Shown in pieces: positions 1 through 7,737 of a stretch of 45,401 bases of DNA. The position numbers and the translations under genes were made by a program. Below the pieces are notes generated by a model. That model ran no database searches, was not told the DNA's origin, and saw only the letters and a list, made by a program, of their open reading frames with translations. The stretch's first letter is position 1, and each line of letters starts with the position of its first letter. Origin of the DNA: DATCDE01 sp038252405 (lineage in GTDB: Bacteria; Actinomycetota; Actinomycetes; Prado026). The stretch covers positions 1-45,401 of the forward strand of contig JBBSAJ010000020.1 of NCBI GenBank assembly GCA_038252405.1, given 5' to 3'.

Positions 1-1
1 C

Positions 2-409
2 GACCTGGTGCGGTTCGCCCCCCCCGTCCCGCAGGCCGAGCTGGGCGAGTGGTACCGCGCGGCCACGCTCACCGTCGTCCCGTCGCACAACGAGTCGTTC
101 GGGCTGGTCGCCGTGGAGTCCCAGGCCTGCGGCACCCCGGTGGTCGCCGCCGCGGTGGGCGGGCTGCGGACGGCGGTGGCCGACGGGCGCTCCGGCGTCC
201 TGGTCGAGGGCCACGACCCGCAGCGGTGGGCCCGGGCGATCGCCGACCTGCTCGGCGACCCCCGGCGGCTGGCCGCGCTGGGCGACGGCGCCCGCCGGCA
301 CGCCACCGCGTTCAGCTGGTCGGCGACCGCCGCCGCCATGACCGGGGTCTACCGCGAGGCGCTGGCCGCGCAGCGGGCCCGTCGGGAGCCGTGGGCAGCC
401 GCCCGGTGA
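2..409 (+). CDS. mshA: D-inositol-3-phosphate glycosyltransferase, C-terminal part (mycothiol biosynthesis)
   Basis: The reading frame is open at the left edge, so only the last ~135 residues of a retaining GT-B (family 4) glycosyltransferase are present. The donor-binding region is clear: SHNESFGLVAVESQACGTPV carries the E-x7-E nucleotide-sugar motif, followed by a glycine-rich VGGLRTAV turn and the DGRSGVLV segment usual in this family. In MshA this half binds UDP-GlcNAc, which is transferred to inositol-1-phosphate in the first step of mycothiol synthesis in the cytoplasm. The assignment to MshA rather than another GT4 enzyme rests on close sequence similarity to actinobacterial MshA and on the neighbouring ybjN-like and gpmA genes, which accompany mshA in actinomycetes. 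The stop overlaps the next GTG start (GTGA), indicating translational coupling. Confidence 0.85.
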   Translation, partial: DLVRFAPPVPQAELGEWYRAATLTVVPSHNESFGLVAVESQACGTPVVAAAVGGLRTAVADGRSGVLVEGHDPQRWARAIADLLGDPRRLAALGDGARRHATAFSWSATAAAMTGVYREALAAQRARREPWAAAR

Positions 410-909
410 GCGACGTGAGCGACCTGGACGCGCTCATCGAGACGGCGCTGACCTTGGCCGAGGTGCCGTTCGAGCACCCCCGCGACGGGGCCTTCCTGGT
501 CACCCTCGCCGGCACCCACAAGCTGGCCACCAACGCCTGGCTGGTGGTCACCCCGCAGAGCCTGCTCGTCGAGGCGTTCGTGATCCGCCAGCCGGACGAG
601 AACCACGCGGCGTTCTACCGCACCCTGCTGGAGCGCAACACCCGCGCCTACGGGGTGCACTTCAGCGTGGACCGGGTCGGCGACGTGTACCTGGTCGGAC
701 GGGTGCCGCTCGCGGCGGTCACCGCCGACGAGCTGGACCGGCTGCTCGGCTGCGTGCTCACCTACGCCGACGAGAGCTTCGACCAGCTGCTCGAGATCGG
801 CTTCGCCAGCTCGATCCGCCGGGAGTGGCAGTGGCGGCAGCGCCGCGGCGAGTCGCTGACGAACCTGCAGGCGTTCGCCCGGTTCGCCGACCCCGACCGC
901 GACGGCTGA
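406..909 (+). CDS. YbjN domain-containing protein
   Basis: A 167-residue soluble protein starting at the GTG of a GTGA overlap with mshA. It has the YbjN / type III secretion chaperone-like fold signature: a short N-terminal helix, then strand-rich segments such as GAFLVTLAGTHKLATNAWLV and SLLVEAFVIRQ, and a helical end. In actinobacteria this family sits next to mshA or gpmA; its molecular role is not established. A longer in-frame reading begins upstream inside mshA but those residues have only shadow-frame composition, so the GTG at 406 is preferred. Family membership is confident; function is unknown. Confidence 0.8.
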   Translation: MSDVSDLDALIETALTLAEVPFEHPRDGAFLVTLAGTHKLATNAWLVVTPQSLLVEAFVIRQPDENHAAFYRTLLERNTRAYGVHFSVDRVGDVYLVGRVPLAAVTADELDRLLGCVLTYADESFDQLLEIGFASSIRREWQWRQRRGESLTNLQAFARFADPDRDG

Positions 910-915
910 CCCGGC

Positions 916-995
916 TATCCTCAGACTGTAGCCTGAAGTTCCCCCAAAATGTAGCCTGAAAGCTCCCTGAATTGTAGCCTGACGTCATGCAGATG
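916..995 (+). repeat. Three TGTAGCCTGA direct repeats at exact 23-bp spacing, behind a TATCCT box
   Basis: TGTAGCCTGA occurs at 927-936, 950-959 and 973-982, always 23 bp apart, in the 114-bp gap before the AAA/DUF4143 ATPase gene. The bases after each copy diverge (AGTTCCCC, AAGCTCCC, CGTCATGC), so this is a spaced array of one 10-mer rather than a simple tandem repeat. A possible -10 hexamer TATCCT lies at 916-921, placing the array at and downstream of the expected transcription start. Each copy also contains TAGCCT, which itself fits TANNNT. Likely an operator array or a multi-site regulatory element; the binding protein is unknown. Confidence 0.7.
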
Positions 996-1023
996 AGGTG
1001 GCTGACGGGGTTGGGGGTGCAGC

Positions 1024-2277
1024 ATGGCCTATTGGCCCAGGGTTGCCGACCAGCAGCTGGCTGACCGGTTGGCGGCCGCTGGTGCGGTGCTGATCGAAGG
1101 GCCCAAGGCCTGCGGCAAGACCGAGACCGCACGGCAGGTGGCGCGCAGCGAGGTGCTCCTCGATGTCGACGCCGCAGCGCAGGCGGCGATCGCGGTCGAC
1201 CCGGAGCTGGTGCTCGCCGGCCCGACTCCACGGCTCATCGACGAGTGGCAGCTCGCGGCGGACCCGGTCTGGAACCACGTGCGTCGGCAGGTCGACCAGC
1301 GAGGGTTTCCTGGCCAGTTCATCCTCACCGGCTCCGCGGTGCCGGAGTCCAGCGCCCGCCGGCACGCCGGTGCGGGGCGTTTCTCGGTGCTTCGGATGCG
1401 GCCGATGAGCCTGTTCGAGAGCGGACACTCCACCGGCCTGATGTCCCTGTCCGAGATCCTGTCCGGGGAGCGTCCCAGCTGCCCGGAGCCCGGGCTCACC
1501 GTCACCGACATCGCCGAGCTCCTCGTGATCGGCGGCTGGCCGAGCAACCTCGGGAGGTCCGCGACCACGGCGGCACGGGCCAACCGCGACTACCTGGCCA
1601 ACCTGCGCGAGGTGGACGTCGCCCTGGTTGGCACCAGTCGACGGGATCCACATCGGCTGGACCGGTTCCTGCGGTCGCTGGCGCGGCACACGGCGACGGA
1701 GGCTAGCGTGACGACCCTGTGTTCGGACACGGGCGGCCCGGAGGGTGCCATCGCCCGCACGACGGCGTACGACTACCTCGAGGTGCTGCGCCGACTCATG
1801 ATCATCGAAGACCAGCCTGCGTGGGCGACGCACCTGCGATCGAAGGCCGCCCTGCGGAAGGCCGAGAAGCGTCATTTCGTCGATCCCTCGTTGGCGGTGG
1901 CGGCATTGAACGTCGGTCCTCAGCGGCTGCTCGACGATCTGAATGCGATGGGCCTGTTGTTCGAGTCCCTTGTCGTCCGTGACGTGCGAGTCCTGTCCGC
2001 GGCGCTCGAGGCCAGCGTGTTCCACTACCGGGACAGCGATGGACGTGAGGTCGACATCGTGGTCCAGCTCCCCGATGGTCGATGGTCGGCGTTCGAGGTC
2101 AAGCTCGGAGTCGGGCAGGTCGACGAGGGTGCCGGCAACCTGTTGCGGTTCGTCCAGGCCATCGACACCTCCAAGGTCGGGCCGCCGGTGACCCTGGGCG
2201 TGATCGCGGGCGGGGGCTACGGCCACACCCGTCCGGACGGGGTCGTCGTCGTCCCAGTTGGCGCCCTTGCGCCCTGA
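1024..2277 (+). CDS. AAA+ ATPase with C-terminal DUF4143 / PD-(D/E)XK-like domain
   Basis: A 417-residue protein of the widespread ATP-binding DUF4143 family. A P-loop GPKACGKT is at residues 26-33 and the Walker B-like RLIDEWQ at 70-76, the usual LIDEWQ form of this group. The C-terminal half has the HFVDPSLAVAAL segment and ends with DGREVDIVV followed by FEVK (E358, K360), which matches a PD-(D/E)XK-type core. The family is abundant in accessory DNA and often linked to defence or toxin-like loci, but the cellular role is not known. The ATG at 1024 follows a purine-rich GGGGTTGGGGGTG leader. It interrupts the mshA-ybjN-gpmA order and is preceded by the 23-bp repeat array, so it is likely an inserted, separately regulated gene. 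Confidence 0.85.
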   Translation: MAYWPRVADQQLADRLAAAGAVLIEGPKACGKTETARQVARSEVLLDVDAAAQAAIAVDPELVLAGPTPRLIDEWQLAADPVWNHVRRQVDQRGFPGQFILTGSAVPESSARRHAGAGRFSVLRMRPMSLFESGHSTGLMSLSEILSGERPSCPEPGLTVTDIAELLVIGGWPSNLGRSATTAARANRDYLANLREVDVALVGTSRRDPHRLDRFLRSLARHTATEASVTTLCSDTGGPEGAIARTTAYDYLEVLRRLMIIEDQPAWATHLRSKAALRKAEKRHFVDPSLAVAALNVGPQRLLDDLNAMGLLFESLVVRDVRVLSAALEASVFHYRDSDGREVDIVVQLPDGRWSAFEVKLGVGQVDEGAGNLLRFVQAIDTSKVGPPVTLGVIAGGGYGHTRPDGVVVVPVGALAP

Positions 2278-2342
2278 CGCCGCGGCCGATGCCGACGGCC
2301 GGGTCATCCCGCGCGGGTGATTCCGGCCCTGGGCGGTCGGTC

Positions 2343-2348
2343 TAGCGT
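2343..2348 (+). promoter_or_regulatory. -10 box TAGCGT, leaderless start
   Basis: TAGCGT fits TANNNT and ends 7 bases before the ATG at 2356, the spacing expected for a leaderless mRNA. It supports that ATG over an upstream in-frame start at 2317. No ribosome binding site precedes the ATG. Confidence 0.5.
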
Positions 2349-2355
2349 CCGAAGC

Positions 2356-3693
2356 ATGACTGCTGACCGGCCGCAGGACCTGACCGAGCTCGACCGGCTG
2401 CGGGCGGAGAACGAGGCGCTGAAGCAGCAGCTGGCCACCACGGGCGCTGTCCCGGCCCGCGGGCACCGGGTGCGCGCCGTTATCGCCGCCGTCCTGGCGT
2501 TCCTCACCGGGCTGCTGATGATCACCGCGGTGGTGTCGGTGTGGACGACGCGCACGGCGCTGAACACCGACAAGTTCGTGGCCAGGGTCGGGCCGGTCAT
2601 CGAACAGCCGGCGGTGCAGGATGCCGTCGCCACGCAGGTCAGCACCCAGCTGGCCGGCTACCTGCAGCCGAAGGTCGCCGCGGCCCTGCCGGACAACCTG
2701 CAGTTCCTGGCCGCGCCGGTCTCCTCCGGCCTGCAGACGGTGATCGACAAGCAGGTTCGCAAGATCATCGGCACAGCGGCCTTCACCCAGGTCTGGGACC
2801 AGGCGCTCACGCTGTCCCACCAGGACGTCGTGTCCGTCCTCAAGGGGGACAACCAGGCGGTCGCGGTGGTCAACGGGAAGGTCGTCATCGACCTGATCCC
2901 GGTGGTCAACGAGGTGCTGCAGAACCTGAGCGCCCAGCTGCCGACCATCTTGGGGCAGACCGTCTCCCTGCAGCTGCCCGCCAACGCCAGCCTGGACCGG
3001 ATCCGCTCCGCCGTCTCGACCTACCTCGGCGTCGACCTGCCGCCGGACTTCGCCCAGATCCCGATCGCGAACTCCTCCGACCTCACGGCCGCCCAGAGCG
3101 GCGTGAAGATCGTCAACACGTCGACCGTGCTCGTCGTGCTGCTCGCCCTGCTGGCCCTCGTCCTGGCGCTGGTGATCACCCCGGGCCGCCGGCGGACGCT
3201 GCTGCAGATCGGGCTGTGGACCACCGGCTTCACCGCGCTGGTCTTCTTCGTGGTCCGCGGGGTGATGCGCAACGCGGTGGCCGGCCTCACCCCCGCCTAC
3301 CTCGCCGACGCGGCCACCGCGGCCCTGAAGACGCTGTTCACCACGCTGCGCGAGTTCGCGCTGATCCTGTTCTGGGCCGGGCTGGTGCTGGCCGTGGTCA
3401 TGTACCTGATCGGCCCGGGGCGGTTCCCGGTGTGGCTGCGCGCCAGCGTGGCCCGCTGGACCCGCACCGGTGTGGCCACGGTGCGCGAGACGTCGGGCGG
3501 CGAGGGCCTCTCCGCCTGGGTCGCGCAGTACCTCGACCCGCTGCGCGTCGGCGGGGCCGTGCTGGCCGCCCTGGTGCTGCTGATCTGGCCCAGCTGGGTC
3601 GCGCTGCTCGTCGTCGGCGTCCTGCTGGTGCTGTTCGAGGTCGGGGTGACCCTGGCCGCCCGTCCCACCGGCGGCCACCAGCCGGCTCAGTAG
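2356..3693 (+). CDS. Polytopic membrane protein, function unknown
   Basis: A 445-residue protein. Residues ~8-28 (LTELDRLRAENEALKQQLAT) look like a short coiled coil. A first membrane helix follows at ~38-60. A long extracytoplasmic region of ~200 residues comes next, then four to five membrane helices in the last third (VLVVLLALLALVLALVI, LWTTGFTALVFFVV, ALILFWAGLVLAVVMYLIG, VLAALVLLIWPSWVALLVVGVLLVLF). The layout resembles uncharacterised actinobacterial integral membrane proteins; no catalytic motif was recognised. It is transcribed alone from an apparent leaderless promoter and its end abuts the gpmA promoter. Confidence 0.75.
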   Translation: MTADRPQDLTELDRLRAENEALKQQLATTGAVPARGHRVRAVIAAVLAFLTGLLMITAVVSVWTTRTALNTDKFVARVGPVIEQPAVQDAVATQVSTQLAGYLQPKVAAALPDNLQFLAAPVSSGLQTVIDKQVRKIIGTAAFTQVWDQALTLSHQDVVSVLKGDNQAVAVVNGKVVIDLIPVVNEVLQNLSAQLPTILGQTVSLQLPANASLDRIRSAVSTYLGVDLPPDFAQIPIANSSDLTAAQSGVKIVNTSTVLVVLLALLALVLALVITPGRRRTLLQIGLWTTGFTALVFFVVRGVMRNAVAGLTPAYLADAATAALKTLFTTLREFALILFWAGLVLAVVMYLIGPGRFPVWLRASVARWTRTGVATVRETSGGEGLSAWVAQYLDPLRVGGAVLAALVLLIWPSWVALLVVGVLLVLFEVGVTLAARPTGGHQPAQ

Positions 3694-3696
3694 GCT
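3691..3696 (+). promoter_or_regulatory. -10 box TAGGCT for gpmA, leaderless start
   Basis: TAGGCT starts inside the stop codon of the preceding gene and ends 7 bases before the gpmA ATG at 3704, fitting a leaderless transcript. A GGAG lies between, so a leadered reading is not excluded. Confidence 0.4.
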
Positions 3697-3703
3697 GGAG
3701 CGC

Positions 3704-4456
3704 ATGAGCGCGCCGTACACCCTCGTCCTGCTCCGCCACGGTGAGAGCGACTGGAACGCGAAGAACCAGTTCACCGGCTGGGTCGACGTCCCGCTGTCGG
3801 AGAAGGGGACGGCGGAGGCGGTGCGCGGCGGCGCCCTGCTGGCCGGGCGCGGGCTGCTGCCGGACGTCGTCCACACCTCGGTGCTGCGGCGGGCGATCAC
3901 CACGGCGAACCTGGCGCTGGACGCGTGCGAGCGGCACTGGGTCCCGGTGCGGCGGCACTGGCGGCTGAACGAGCGGCACTACGGCGCGCTGCAGGGCAAG
4001 AACAAGAAGCAGACCCTCGAGCAGTTCGGCGAGGAGCAGTTCATGCTCTGGCGCCGCTCCTACGACACCCCGCCGCCGCCCCTCGCGGACGACGACCAGT
4101 GGAGCCAGGCCGGCGACCCCCGGTACGCGGACCTGCCGCCCGAGCTGATGCCGCGCACCGAGTGCCTGCAGGACGTCGTCCGGCGGATGCTGCCGTACTG
4201 GTACGACGCGATCGTGCCGGACCTGCGGACCGGGCGCACCGTGGCCGTGGTCGCGCACGGCAACTCGCTGCGCGCGCTGGTCAAGCACCTGGACGGCATC
4301 TCCGACGACGCCATCGCCGGGCTGAACATCCCCACCGGCATCCCGCTGCTGTATGCCCTGGACGAGCAGCTGCGCCCGACCGTGGCCGGCGGGGAGTACC
4401 TCGACGCCGACGCGGCCGCCGCCGCGATCCAGGCGGTCGCCAACCAGGGCCGCTGA
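3704..4456 (+). CDS. gpmA: 2,3-bisphosphoglycerate-dependent phosphoglycerate mutase
   Basis: A 250-residue glycolytic enzyme interconverting 3- and 2-phosphoglycerate through a phosphohistidine. The phosphohistidine motif LLRHGESDWN places the catalytic His at residue 12. The second His is in VVAHGNSLRAL (about residue 185). The conserved NERHYGALQGKNK and EEQFMLWRRSYDTPPPP segments are intact, and the length is normal for the dPGM family. Its position next to mshA/ybjN and senX3-regX3 is conserved in actinobacteria. No damaged residue seen. Confidence 0.95.
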   Translation: MSAPYTLVLLRHGESDWNAKNQFTGWVDVPLSEKGTAEAVRGGALLAGRGLLPDVVHTSVLRRAITTANLALDACERHWVPVRRHWRLNERHYGALQGKNKKQTLEQFGEEQFMLWRRSYDTPPPPLADDDQWSQAGDPRYADLPPELMPRTECLQDVVRRMLPYWYDAIVPDLRTGRTVAVVAHGNSLRALVKHLDGISDDAIAGLNIPTGIPLLYALDEQLRPTVAGGEYLDADAAAAAIQAVANQGR

Positions 4457-4462
4457 CAGGTC

Positions 4463-5110
4463 TCAGGCGTCGGCGCGCTCGCCGATCACCAGGTAGATGG
4501 TCCGCCGGGCGATGCTGACCGCGTGGTCGGCGAACCGCTCGTAGTAGCGGTTGAGCAAGGTGATGTCGACGGCCTCGCCGGTGGGCGTGGAGTCCGGCTG
4601 GCTGAGCAGGATGTCGAGCACCTCGCGGTGCAGGGCGTCCATGCGGTCGTCGTCCGACTCGATCTCGCGGGCCAGGTCGAGGTCCTTGGAGGCGATGACG
4701 TCGCCCATCTTGGCGGCCATCCGGTCTGCGACGGCGGCCATCTCGGTGAACTGCGGGCGCAGCAGCTCGGGCACGGCGCAGTCCGGGTAGCGCATCCGGG
4801 CCGACTTGGCGACGTGCTGGGCGAGGTCGCCCATCCGCTCCAGGGTGCTGCTCATCCGCATGGCGCTGAGCACGATCCGCAGGTCGGTGGCGACCGGCTG
4901 CTGCAGGGCGATCAGCTCGGTCGTCTGCAGCTCGAGCTCCGCGAAGGCGGCGTCGACCTCGTCGTCCGCGGCGATCACCGACTCGGCCCGCTCGCGGTCG
5001 GCCTCGAGCAGCGCGGCCGACGCGCGCTGCATCATCGACCCGACCAGCCGGCTCATCGTGACCAGCTCGTCGGTGACCGCGTCGAGCGACTCGTGGTAGG
5101 CGTCGCGCAT
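4463..5110 (-). CDS. phoU: Phosphate transport system regulator PhoU
   Basis: A 215-residue all-helical protein with the duplicated PhoU three-helix bundle. Typical segments are MRDAYHESLDAVTDELVTM at the N terminus, the metal-site-type helices ERMGDLAQHVAK and YYERFADHAVSIARR, and IVLSAMRMSSTLERMGD. PhoU links the PstSCAB phosphate transporter to the SenX3-RegX3 two-component system and keeps the pathway off when phosphate is plentiful. It is divergent from senX3 with a PHO-box-like site between them. The start ATG has GAGGAACC just upstream. It converges with gpmA, only 6 bp separating the two ends. Confidence 0.93.
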   Translation of the reverse strand: MRDAYHESLDAVTDELVTMSRLVGSMMQRASAALLEADRERAESVIAADDEVDAAFAELELQTTELIALQQPVATDLRIVLSAMRMSSTLERMGDLAQHVAKSARMRYPDCAVPELLRPQFTEMAAVADRMAAKMGDVIASKDLDLAREIESDDDRMDALHREVLDILLSQPDSTPTGEAVDITLLNRYYERFADHAVSIARRTIYLVIGERADA

Positions 5111-5195
5111 GGTTCCTCGTCTCAGTTCTGCCCGGACCGGTCCCGGTGGGACAGGGTCAGGGTACGGCCGGGGCGGCCCGGGCCCGAACGGGGTG

Positions 5196-5224
5196 GGTGA
5201 ACGGACCCCAGGGGTCAGGTGAAC
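5196..5224 (-). promoter_or_regulatory. PHO-box-like RegX3/PhoP operator
   Basis: On the minus strand GTTCACC occurs twice, at 5224-5218 and 5202-5196, 22 bp apart, exactly two 11-bp units. GTTCACC-N4 direct repeats in 11-bp register are the known signature of actinobacterial PHO boxes. The middle unit is degenerate. It lies between divergent phoU and senX3 and points toward phoU, consistent with RegX3 control of phoU and autoregulation. Confidence 0.6.
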
Positions 5225-5285
5225 AGTGGGCGACGGCTGACCGGCGGCGGCGCCGTGGCGGGCGTCGCCGGGGTCCCGGCTCTCC

Positions 5286-5291
5286 TACCAT
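5286..5291 (+). promoter_or_regulatory. -10 box TACCAT for senX3, leaderless start
   Basis: TACCAT (TANNNT) ends 6 bases before the GTG start of senX3 at 5298. No Shine-Dalgarno sequence is present, which supports leaderless translation from this GTG. Confidence 0.5.
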
Positions 5292-5297
5292 CGAGGC

Positions 5298-6500
5298 GTG
5301 GACCTGACCTCGTCGCTGACGGCGGGCTCCCTCGGCCTGGCCGTGGGTGCCGGCGCGGCGACCGCGTGGCTGCGCTCCCGCCCCGGCGTCGAGCCCGCTG
5401 CGGGCGAGGACGCGGGGAGCCCGCCGGACCGCCTCCCGGACGGCGCCACCGCGGTGCTGTCGATCCTGCCCGGGGGGGCCGCCGTCGTGGACCGGCTGGG
5501 CCGGGCCGTGTGGGCCACGCCGCCGGCGTACAGCTGGGGGCTGGTTCGCGACGGCCGGGTGGTCCACCCGGCGGTCCTGGAGTCCGTCCGGGCGGTGCAC
5601 GCCGACGGCGGCAGCAGCTCGCTGGAGGTGGAGCTGCGCCGGCGGCGCGGGACCCGCGGCCTGCCGGTCGCCGTCCACGTCGCCCCGCTCACCGCGCAGC
5701 TGGCCGTGGTGCTGGCCGAGGACCGCTCCGACGCGCGCCGGGTCGACGACGTCCGACGGGACTTCGTGGCGAACGTGTCGCACGAGCTGAAGACCCCGGT
5801 GGGGGCGCTGTCGCTGCTGGCCGAGGCCGTCGAGGGGGCCAGCGACGACCCCGAGGCGGTCAAGCGGTTCTCCGGCCGGATGCAGCACGAGGCCACCCGG
5901 CTGTCCAGCCTGGTCAACGAGCTCATCGACTTGTCCCGGCTGCAGGGCGACGACCCGATGCTGCACGCCACGGTCGTGCAGCTGGACGACGTGGTGGCCG
6001 ACGCCGTGGACCGGGTCCGCACCATGGCCACCGCCACGGCGATCGACCTGCGGGTCGCGGGGGAGCGGCACCGGGTCGTCTACGGCGACCGGGAGCAGCT
6101 CACCATGGCGGTGCGCAACCTGCTGCTCAACGCGGTGAACTACAGCCCCGGCCGCACCCATGTCGTCGTCGCCGTCCGGGGGGCGGGGGACACCGTCGAG
6201 GTGAGCGTGACCGACCAGGGCATCGGGATCCCGGCCCGGGACCTCGAGCGGATCTTCGAGCGGTTCTACCGGGTCGACCCGGCGCGGTCCCGGGCCACCG
6301 GGGGCACCGGCCTCGGGCTGTCCATCGTCAAGCACGTCTGCGCCAACCACGGCGGCGAGGTCGCAGTGTGGAGCGTCGAGGGCTCCGGCTCGACGTTCAC
6401 CCTGCGGCTGCCCGCGCACACCGAGCCGGTCGGTCAGCCGGTCGGTCAGCCGGTCGAGGCCCCGGCGGAGCCGATGGCCCTGCGGAAGGTGGTCCCGTGA
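5298..6500 (+). CDS. senX3: Sensor histidine kinase SenX3
   Basis: A 400-residue phosphate-responsive histidine kinase. The N terminus has one membrane segment (~residues 5-25), then a PAS-like region (~45-140). The phosphoacceptor His is in VSHELKTP (His162). The ATP-binding boxes follow: NLLLNAVNYS (N), DQGIGIP (G1), FERFYRV (F) and GGTGLGLSIVKHV (G2). The C-terminal tail has a short VGQPVGQPV repeat encoded by a duplicated 12-bp unit. It transfers phosphate to RegX3 and is coupled to it by a GTGA overlap. Neighbouring phoU and the PHO box support the phosphate-starvation role. Confidence 0.93.
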   Translation: MDLTSSLTAGSLGLAVGAGAATAWLRSRPGVEPAAGEDAGSPPDRLPDGATAVLSILPGGAAVVDRLGRAVWATPPAYSWGLVRDGRVVHPAVLESVRAVHADGGSSSLEVELRRRRGTRGLPVAVHVAPLTAQLAVVLAEDRSDARRVDDVRRDFVANVSHELKTPVGALSLLAEAVEGASDDPEAVKRFSGRMQHEATRLSSLVNELIDLSRLQGDDPMLHATVVQLDDVVADAVDRVRTMATATAIDLRVAGERHRVVYGDREQLTMAVRNLLLNAVNYSPGRTHVVVAVRGAGDTVEVSVTDQGIGIPARDLERIFERFYRVDPARSRATGGTGLGLSIVKHVCANHGGEVAVWSVEGSGSTFTLRLPAHTEPVGQPVGQPVEAPAEPMALRKVVP

Positions 6501-7177
6501 CCCGCGTGCTCGTCGTCGAGGACGAGGAGAGCTTCTCCGACGCGTTGGCCTACATGCTGCGCAAGGAGGGGTTCGAGGTGGCGGTCGCCGACACCGGGCC
6601 CGATGCGCTCGAGCAGTTCGACCGGTCCGGGGCCGACCTGGTGCTGCTCGACCTGATGCTGCCCGGGCTGCCCGGCACCGAGGTGTGTCGCGCGCTGCGG
6701 CAGCGGTCCAACGTCCCGGTGATCATGGTCACCGCCAAGGACAGCGAGATCGACAAGGTGGTGGGCCTCGAGCTGGGGGCCGACGACTACGTGACCAAGC
6801 CGTTCTCCTCGCGGGAGCTGGTGGCCCGCATCCGCGCGGTGCTGCGCCGCGGCGGCGACACCGACGAGCTGCTGCCCGCGGTGATCGAGGCCGGCCCGGT
6901 GCGCATCGACGTGGAGCGGCACGTGGTGTCGGTCAACGGGGCCGTCGTGCCGATGCCGCTGAAGGAGTTCGACCTGCTCGAGCTGCTCGTGCGCAACGCC
7001 GGCCGGGTGCTCACCCGGATGCAGCTGATCGACCGGGTGTGGGGCTCGGACTACGTCGGCGACACCAAGACCCTCGACGTCCACGTGAAGCGGCTGCGGT
7101 CCAAGCTCGAGCCGGACCCGGCCACCCCGGTGCACCTGGTCACCGTGCGCGGCCTGGGCTACAAGTTCGAGGCCTGA
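6497..7177 (+). CDS. regX3: Response regulator RegX3
   Basis: A 226-residue OmpR/PhoB-family regulator starting at the GTG that overlaps the senX3 stop. The receiver domain has the acidic pair VVEDEES, the phosphoacceptor Asp52 in LLDLMLPG, and the TAKDSE and YVTKPFS switch segments. The C-terminal winged helix includes LKEFDLLELLVRNAGRVLTR and TLDVHVKRLRSKLE. A longer frame upstream is shadow sequence inside senX3. It activates phosphate-scavenging genes and probably binds the GTTCACC site upstream of phoU. Confidence 0.94.
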   Translation: MTRVLVVEDEESFSDALAYMLRKEGFEVAVADTGPDALEQFDRSGADLVLLDLMLPGLPGTEVCRALRQRSNVPVIMVTAKDSEIDKVVGLELGADDYVTKPFSSRELVARIRAVLRRGGDTDELLPAVIEAGPVRIDVERHVVSVNGAVVPMPLKEFDLLELLVRNAGRVLTRMQLIDRVWGSDYVGDTKTLDVHVKRLRSKLEPDPATPVHLVTVRGLGYKFEA

Positions 7178-7181
7178 CCGG

Positions 7182-7676
7182 TCACTCGCCGGCGGTGAGG
7201 TTGGCCGGGTCGACGACCAGGGTGCTCAGCTGCAGCACTCCGGCGTCGCGGAAGGTGTAGCGCACCAGGACCTGCTGGCCGGGCGTCTTCGACAGCGAGG
7301 TCAGGCTGGCGATGTTCGTGTAGGGGTCGCCGAACCCGTTGGCCACCAGCGGGTCCAGGGCCAGCGAGCCGCCCGGGATGGTGATCGGCGAGCCACCCTC
7401 GACCTCGACGCCGGTGAGCGCGTCCGGGGTGGAGCCGGTGTTGACGAACACCGACAGCAGCTGGCCGGCGGTCGCGCCGGTCGGGTCGGTGACCACCACC
7501 GCGTTGAGCACCTTCACCGCGCCGATCTGGCCGACCGCGCCGATGCTCGGCGGGAACGGCTTTTGACTCTGGGCGTTGAACCCGGCCGAGCAGCCGGTCG
7601 TCGTGACGGCGACCAGCAGCACGAGCGCCCCGATCAGGGTGCCGCGACGGCGGGCAACGGGCGAAGCACCGGTCAC
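7182..7676 (-). CDS. Small secreted lipoprotein, function unknown
   Basis: A 164-residue protein with a basic N terminus (ARRRG), a hydrophobic stretch and a lipobox TTGC (lipidated Cys29). The mature part is strand-rich, with VLNAVVVTDPTGATAGQLLSV and a Gly/Pro-rich loop EVEGGSPITIPGGS, resembling a small Ig-like or cupredoxin-like surface domain. Lipoproteins at this place, between regX3 and carD, occur in other actinomycetes, but no function can be assigned. Start is GTG, with GAGGAG about 10 bases upstream. It ends just after regX3 on the opposite strand. Confidence 0.8.
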   Translation of the reverse strand: MTGASPVARRRGTLIGALVLLVAVTTTGCSAGFNAQSQKPFPPSIGAVGQIGAVKVLNAVVVTDPTGATAGQLLSVFVNTGSTPDALTGVEVEGGSPITIPGGSLALDPLVANGFGDPYTNIASLTSLSKTPGQQVLVRYTFRDAGVLQLSTLVVDPANLTAGE

Positions 7677-7737
7677 GCTGGCACGCTCCTCAACGACGGA
7701 CTCGGGCGGTGGGTCCGCACAGCCTACCGACGCCCGG

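Noticed and set aside
985..3903. A 972-codon open frame on the minus strand opposite the ATPase and membrane protein genes
   Set aside because: Gly/Arg/Gln/His-rich shadow composition with no domain. High GC gives long empty antisense frames. The plus-strand genes have clear motifs and promoters.
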